Below are positions 29,054 through 33,256 of a stretch of DNA of 33,256 bases, in pieces (position 1 is the stretch's first letter; the number at the start of each line of letters is the position of its first letter). Source of the stretch: Modestobacter altitudinis (GTDB taxonomy: Bacteria; Actinomycetota; Actinomycetes; Mycobacteriales; Geodermatophilaceae); contig NZ_SJEW01000058.1 in NCBI RefSeq assembly GCF_005930475.1, positions 1 through 33,256 of the forward strand. The letters are read 5' to 3'. The position numbers and the translations under genes were made by a program. The notes beneath the pieces were generated by a model. That model made no database searches and was not told the DNA's origin. It worked only from the letters and a program-made list of their open reading frames with translations.

Positions 29054-30538
29054 GGCGGTGTTCCTCTCAGGGATGGGTGGACGGGACAGCTCCGGCCGGT
29101 CGCTGCCGGACGGTGCGGGGACGAGCTGCAGCGACCCGTGGGCGGGCATGGGCGCCGACGGGGTCGCCGACAGCGCAGCTGCGGAGGCCAGGAGCTCGGG
29201 CAGGCTGCGGTCGAGGAACTCGATGTCGTGCCGGTCGGCGCGCACGTCGGGGTGGCGCAGCATCGCGCGCTGCAGGGCGATGGTGGTGTGCAGCGCCGGC
29301 CCCTCGACCCGCAGTTCGGCCAGAGCCCGGTCCATCCGCCGGACGGCCTGGTCGCGGTCGGGGGCCCAGACGACGAGCTTGCCCAGCAGCGAGTCGTAGT
29401 GCGGGCTCACGTCGTCGCCCTGCCGGTAGCCGGTGTCGAACCGGGTCCACGGCCCGCCGGGGGCCTGCAGGACGTCGAGGTGGCCGGGGGCAGGGGCGAA
29501 GCCGCGGGCCGGGTCCTCGGCGTTGATCCGGCACTCGATCGCCGCGCCGCGGGTCACCACGTCCTCCTGCTGCAGCTGCAGCCGCCGGCCGCCGGCGACC
29601 AGCAGCTGCTCCCGGACGAGGTCGACGCCGGTGAGCACCTCGGTGACCGGGTGCTCGACCTGGATCCGGGCGTTCATCTCCATGAAGTACGCGCCGGCGT
29701 CGTCGACGAGGAACTCGACGGTCCCCGCGCCGGTGAACCCCACCGACAGCGCTCCGCGCACCGCCAGGGCACCGATCTCGGCGCGCCGCTCGGGGGAGAG
29801 GTGCGCGGCGGGCCCCTCCTCGAGCAGCTTCTGGTGGCGGCGCTGCAGCGAGCAGTCGCGCTCGCCGAGGTGGATCCCGGCGCCGTGCCCGTCGCAGAGC
29901 ACCTGCACCTCCACGTGGCGGGCGCGGGTGAGGTAGCGCTCCACGTAGACGGTCGGGTCGCGGAAGACCGCACGGGCGACCGCGCGGGTGGCGGCGAACG
30001 CCTCGGTGAACTCCTCCGGTGCCGACACGACGGTCATCCCGCGGCCACCGCCCCCGGCAGCGGCCTTGATGATCACCGGGTAGCCGATCTCGTCGGCGAT
30101 CGCCCGGCCCTCCGCCGCCGTCCGGACCGGCTCGACCACCCCGGGCAGCAGCGGCAGGCCGGCCTCGGCCATCAGCCGGCGGGCGGTGGCCTTGTTGCCC
30201 ATCTGCTGCATGACCTCCGGCGGCGGACCGACGAAGGTGAGCCCCTCCATCTCGCAGATCTCGGCGAAGTCCGGGTCCTCGGAGAGGAACCCGTAGCCGG
30301 GGTGGACGGCGTCCGCGCCGGTGCGCAGCGCAGCCTCGATCAGGTTCGGCACGTGCAGGTAGCTGTGCCGTGGGGCGGGCGGGCCGATGTGCACCGCCTC
30401 GTCGGCCATCGCCACCACCGCGGAGTGCCGGTCGGAGGTGGAGTAGGTGGCGACGACCTCGATGCCCAGCTCACGGCAGGCGCGCGCGATCCGGACGGCG
30501 ATCTCGCCCCGGTTGGCGATGAGCAGCCGGCTGATCAC
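28799..30538 (-). CDS. Biotin carboxylase continuous in frame with an acyl carrier protein
   Basis: A 579-aa open frame with no stop between two domains. Residues 1-455 are acetyl-CoA carboxylase biotin carboxylase (AccC type): ISRLLIANRGEIAVRIARA, VHPGYGFLSE, ATP-grasp KAAAGGGGRGM, GERDCSLQRRHQKLLEE, EMNARIQVEHPVTE. A Pro/Ser-rich linker of about 40 residues follows, then an 84-aa ACP. As carboxylase it makes carboxybiotin for malonyl-CoA supply. The GTG start at 30538 overlaps the BCCP stop by GTGA. Because the ACP has its own ATG and ribosome site (29053), both a fused and a free ACP may be made. No frameshift is evident. Confidence 0.85.
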   Translation of the reverse strand: MISRLLIANRGEIAVRIARACRELGIEVVATYSTSDRHSAVVAMADEAVHIGPPAPRHSYLHVPNLIEAALRTGADAVHPGYGFLSEDPDFAEICEMEGLTFVGPPPEVMQQMGNKATARRLMAEAGLPLLPGVVEPVRTAAEGRAIADEIGYPVIIKAAAGGGGRGMTVVSAPEEFTEAFAATRAVARAVFRDPTVYVERYLTRARHVEVQVLCDGHGAGIHLGERDCSLQRRHQKLLEEGPAAHLSPERRAEIGALAVRGALSVGFTGAGTVEFLVDDAGAYFMEMNARIQVEHPVTEVLTGVDLVREQLLVAGGRRLQLQQEDVVTRGAAIECRINAEDPARGFAPAPGHLDVLQAPGGPWTRFDTGYRQGDDVSPHYDSLLGKLVVWAPDRDQAVRRMDRALAELRVEGPALHTTIALQRAMLRHPDVRADRHDIEFLDRSLPELLASAAALSATPSAPMPAHGSLQLVPAPSGSDRPELSRPPIPERNTAMPDTPFTLDDLMDLLSEKAGLPPESRTTDPDAHFADIGLDSLAFLSMQTELHDRFGIEMPDDDPDRYTLGEIVSTVSAAQSQMA

Positions 30539-31062
30539 TGCGCGGCCCCCGTCGGGCGCAGGTACATCAGGACCTGCCCGTACTCCACCGACTCGGCGTC
30601 CCCGGCGAGGACCTCGGTGACGACGCCGGCCTCGTCGGCCACGATCGGGTTCATCAGCTTCATCGCCTCGACGATCCCGAGCGTCTGACCGGGCTCGACG
30701 GTGTCGCCGACCCGGACGAACGGGTCGGCGTCCGGTGACGAGGCGACGTAGAAGGTCCCGACCAGCGGCGCGGGGACGGCGACCACGTCGTCGGGGACGG
30801 CGGGCTCGGCGGTCTCGACCAGGACGTCCCGGCCGACCGGGGTGCTCCGCAGCGCGCCCCCGGGCTCGCCGGCGGGTCGCTCCTCGGCGGCCCACTCGAC
30901 CTCGATCGCGCTGTCGCCGCTGCGCACGGTGAGCCGGCGCAGGTCACCGGGCAGGCTGCGGGCCAGCTCGACCACCTCGTCGCTGAGCGACCGGGTGGTG
31001 TCGTCGGCCGGCAGCGGGGCGCCGATCGACGTGGGCCGGGAGGCGAACTCACTCGGGTGCAC
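30535..31062 (-). CDS. Biotin carboxyl carrier protein of acetyl-CoA carboxylase
   Basis: About 175 aa. An N-terminal helical region (SLSDEVVELARSLPGDLRRLTVRSGDSAIEVEW) resembles the AccB N-terminus; the C-terminal 80 residues are a biotinyl domain with the modified Lys in VEAMKLMNPIVADEAG. VPAPLVGTFYVASSPDADPFVRVGDTVEPGQ is the canonical first hammerhead half (near residues 95-125). It carries carboxybiotin between the biotin carboxylase and AccDA. GTG 31062 is chosen (GGCGGGG upstream); GTG 31071 would overlap accDA by 7 bases. Confidence 0.93.
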   Translation of the reverse strand: MHPSEFASRPTSIGAPLPADDTTRSLSDEVVELARSLPGDLRRLTVRSGDSAIEVEWAAEERPAGEPGGALRSTPVGRDVLVETAEPAVPDDVVAVPAPLVGTFYVASSPDADPFVRVGDTVEPGQTLGIVEAMKLMNPIVADEAGVVTEVLAGDAESVEYGQVLMYLRPTGAAQ

Positions 31063-31064
31063 GG

Positions 31065-32804
31065 TCAGCACCCCGCCGGGACGACGGGCTGCAGCGTGCG
31101 CACGCGGCGGCCGTCCATGCCGGACAACCTGCGCGAGCGTTCGGCCAGCAGGGTGTCGACGTCGGCCCGGGACAGCTCGTCCAGCTCGCGGAGGAGCGCC
31201 GCGCGCAGCAGGTCCGCCGCTGCGACCGGATCGGTGTGCGCACCGCCCGATGGCTCGGGGACGACGGAGGTGGCGATGCCCGACCGGTACAGGTGGGTGG
31301 CGCCCAGCTGCATGGCCCGCGCCGCGGCGGGAGCCGCCGTCGCCGTCCGCCACAGGATCGCCGCGCACCCCTCGGGGCTGATCACCGACAGGTAGGCGTT
31401 CTCCAGGACGAGCAACCGGTCCGACGTGCACAACGCCAGCGCGCCACCGCTGCCGCCCTCGCCGGTGACCACGGCGACCACGGGGACCCGCAGCCGGCTG
31501 CTCCGCATGATGATCTCGGCGATGGCGTGGGACTGCCCGCGCTCCTCCGCCTCCGGTCCCGGGTGCGCCCCGGGGGTGTCGACGAGGGTGACGACCGGCA
31601 GCCGGTGGGCCTCGGCGTGCCCCAGCAGGCGCAGCGCCTTGCGGTAGCCCTCCGGGTGCGGCATCCCGAAGTTGTGGGCCACCCGCTCGCGGACCGAGTG
31701 CCCCTTCTCGTGGCCGATCACCACGACCGCCCGGCCGCCGAGGGAGGCCACCCCGCCCACCACGGCGGGGTCGTCGCCGAAGGCCCGGTCGCCGTGCAGC
31801 TCGACGAAGTCGTCGAAGGCGGTGTGCAGGTAGTCCAGCGTCGTCGGCCGGTCGACGACCCGCGCCCGCTGGACGACGTCCCAGGGGTCGCTCTCCACCG
31901 GCTGCAGGACGGGCGCCTCGGCCTGGGCGGGGTCCGGCTCGCCGGCCGGTCCGTCCGTGGCCGGGACGTCGGCGGCGTCCTGACCGTGCAGGGCGAGCAG
32001 CCGGATGAGCACCGGCCGCAGGTCCGCCCGGTTCTCCACCCGGTCCACCAGGCCGTGGGCGAGCAGGAACTCCGAGGTCTGGAAGTCGCGGGGGAGCTCG
32101 GCACGGATCGTCTCCTGCACCACCCGGGGGCCGGCGAAGCCGACGTGGGCGCCCCGTTCCCCGATGAGCACCGACGCCAGGGTCGCGAAGGAGGCGGAGA
32201 CCCCGCCGTAGGTGGGGTCGGTGAGCACGCAGACCGAGAGCAGCCCGGCCTCGCGGAGACGCCCGAAGGCCTCGCTGGCGCGGGCCATCTGGAACAGCGA
32301 GAAGACGCCCTCCTGCATCCGGGCCCCACCGCTGGCGCAGACGACCACCAGCGGCCGGCCCTGCTCCAGCGCCAGCGCGGCGGCCTCGCTCACCCGCCGG
32401 CCCACCTCCACGCCCATGCTGCCGCCCAGGAAGCCGAAGTCCATGACGGCGAGCACCAGCGGGGTCCCGCCGATCCGCGCCTCGCCCACCAGGACCGCCT
32501 CGGACTCGCCGGAACGGTGCGCGGCGTCGCGCAGCCGGTCGGGGTAGGGGCGCAGGTCGGTGAAGGTGAGCGGGTCGGAGTCGCCGCGGGGGAGTTCGGT
32601 CTCGGTGAAGCTGCCGGCGTCGACGAGCATGTCGATCCGGGCCCGGGCGCTCAGCCTCAGGTGGTGCTCACACTCCGGGCAGACGTGCAGGTTGCGCTCC
32701 AGCCGCTTGTGGTAGAGCAGCCAGCCGCAGGACGGGCAGGAGGTCCAGCCCGCGTGCACCGGCGGGGCGGGCACACCGGGTGTGGTCAACGAGGAACGGG
32801 TCAT
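31065..32804 (-). CDS. Acetyl-CoA carboxylase carboxyltransferase, AccD-AccA fusion
   Basis: A 579-aa fused carboxyltransferase. Residues 20-45 hold the AccD zinc ribbon, CPSC-x15-CPEC; residues 100-265 form the beta subunit (VMDFGFLGGSMGVEVG, CASGGARMQEG). A Pro/Ala linker (275-305) precedes the alpha subunit (DYLHTAFDDFVELHGDRAFGDD, VVVIGHEKG, GMPHPEGYRKALRL, TLVDTPGAHPGPEAEERGQ). It transfers CO2 from carboxybiotin to acetyl-CoA. The ATG follows AGAGG. With the adjacent BCCP and biotin carboxylase it forms a complete, dedicated malonyl-CoA supply for the polyketide. Confidence 0.94.
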   Translation of the reverse strand: MTRSSLTTPGVPAPPVHAGWTSCPSCGWLLYHKRLERNLHVCPECEHHLRLSARARIDMLVDAGSFTETELPRGDSDPLTFTDLRPYPDRLRDAAHRSGESEAVLVGEARIGGTPLVLAVMDFGFLGGSMGVEVGRRVSEAAALALEQGRPLVVVCASGGARMQEGVFSLFQMARASEAFGRLREAGLLSVCVLTDPTYGGVSASFATLASVLIGERGAHVGFAGPRVVQETIRAELPRDFQTSEFLLAHGLVDRVENRADLRPVLIRLLALHGQDAADVPATDGPAGEPDPAQAEAPVLQPVESDPWDVVQRARVVDRPTTLDYLHTAFDDFVELHGDRAFGDDPAVVGGVASLGGRAVVVIGHEKGHSVRERVAHNFGMPHPEGYRKALRLLGHAEAHRLPVVTLVDTPGAHPGPEAEERGQSHAIAEIIMRSSRLRVPVVAVVTGEGGSGGALALCTSDRLLVLENAYLSVISPEGCAAILWRTATAAPAAARAMQLGATHLYRSGIATSVVPEPSGGAHTDPVAAADLLRAALLRELDELSRADVDTLLAERSRRLSGMDGRRVRTLQPVVPAGC

Positions 32805-32833
32805 GACTGCCTCTCAACCGCGTGCCGTCGCCC

Positions 32834-33160
32834 TCACTCGGGCGACGAGGTCCAGTGGTAGAAGCGGCGGGCCATCGCGTCCTGCGGTGAGCGCCAGTTC
32901 GGGTCGTACGGCTCGATGTAGGGCTTGAGCTCGTCGCTGACCGCCCGGAAGGACGGCAGCGACTGCGCCACCTGCATCGACTCCGACGGCGGCCGGTCGA
33001 AGCCGATCAGGTGCACGTAGAGGCCGTGAAACTGGAAGAGCGACCGGTGCCGCACCCCGATGTCGTGGGGCATGGACGTCGCGTCGGAGCGGCCGAAGAC
33101 GGCGGCCACCTCGCCGGCGTCGCGGGGGTCCATCTTCGCGATGATCATCGTCTCGTGCAC
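32834..33160 (-). CDS. TcmI-family polyketide cyclase
   Basis: A 108-aa protein, first of the visible operon. HETMIIAKMDPRDAGEVAAVF, then GVRHRSLFQFHGLYVHLIGFD and a C-terminal RFYHW are the TcmI/WhiE ORFVII signature (dimeric ferredoxin-like fold). It closes a late ring of the aromatic polyketide. The start is GTG 33160, preceded by AGGAG at 7-8 bases; ATG 33148 is an alternative. The 96 bp upstream to the window edge contain only a palindrome and no other gene. Confidence 0.94.
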   Translation of the reverse strand: MHETMIIAKMDPRDAGEVAAVFGRSDATSMPHDIGVRHRSLFQFHGLYVHLIGFDRPPSESMQVAQSLPSFRAVSDELKPYIEPYDPNWRSPQDAMARRFYHWTSSPE

Positions 33161-33210
33161 GGGGGCTCCTGCGGCGGTGGGCGGGACCGGATCGACACCG
33201 ACGACGCTAG

Positions 33211-33228
33211 GGCGGCGCCGGCGCCGCC
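33211..33228. promoter_or_regulatory. Perfect 18-bp GC palindrome upstream of the polyketide operon
   Basis: GGCGGCGCCGGCGCCGCC lies 51 bases upstream of the cyclase GTG, next to CTAG; on the minus strand TAGCGT just downstream of it could be a -10 box. It may be an operator for the cluster, but low sequence complexity makes chance likely. Confidence 0.3.
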
Positions 33229-33256
33229 GGCATCGGCCGCAGGGGCTGTTCTGGAG

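Noticed and set aside
33161-33256. Regulatory RNA at the right edge
   Set aside because: Only a low-complexity GC palindrome is seen; no conserved RNA structure could be supported.

Overview
The window is very GC-rich, densely coded actinobacterial DNA. Strong third-position GC bias, frequent GTG starts, ATGA/GTGA stop-start overlaps, an LAxTG (class E) sortase signal and many one-component regulators point to a high-GC Actinomycetota. The mix is compatible with Geodermatophilaceae (Blastococcus/Geodermatophilus/Modestobacter), but that is a guess from gene content and style, not a database result. No rRNA, tRNA, CRISPR array or insertion sequence was seen.

Left part (1-9 kb), housekeeping and stress genes. 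It opens with the C-terminus of a sortase-anchored surface protein. A urate-degradation block follows (uricase, 5-hydroxyisourate hydrolase, OHCU decarboxylase), with a divergent CitE/HpcH-like lyase of the DUF6986 type. Next come a MEDS-HATPase regulator, a maltose-type O-acetyltransferase, an NmrA/MarR pair, a STAS anti-sigma antagonist, an FMN reductase, a Nudix hydrolase and a DUF1992 protein.

Middle (9-21.4 kb). A translationally coupled hydantoinase/oxoprolinase A-B pair is followed by single or paired genes: VOC protein, HTH-like protein, HxlR regulator plus thioredoxin, dienelactone hydrolase, RibD-C reductase, DUF3291, a MarR regulator divergent from an ABC exporter with a clear inverted-repeat operator, and an SDR divergent from an Old Yellow Enzyme with a heptanucleotide tandem repeat between them.

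Right part (21.4-33.2 kb), all on the minus strand: an aromatic (type II) polyketide cluster resembling spore-pigment (whiE-like) loci. Transcription order is TcmI-type cyclase, AccDA carboxyltransferase, biotin carboxyl carrier, biotin carboxylase continuous in frame with an acyl carrier protein, (98-bp gap with a terminator-like repeat), aromatase/cyclase, acyltransferase-like protein, cupin, KS-alpha, KS-beta, and a 945-aa monooxygenase fused to three ABM domains. No ketoreductase is present, so a non-reduced aromatic product is expected. The carboxylase genes would supply malonyl-CoA, KS-alpha/KS-beta/ACP build the chain, the SRPBCC, cupin and TcmI proteins fold and aromatise it, and the flavoenzyme would oxidise it.

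The most unusual points are all in this cluster: the biotin carboxylase-ACP read-through fusion, an acyltransferase whose catalytic serine is glycine (GHG) although its His and Arg are kept, and the triple-ABM/flavin hydroxylase fusion in which two ABM repeats share 167 identical bases. The right edge may cut the cluster, so regulators or tailoring genes could lie beyond it.
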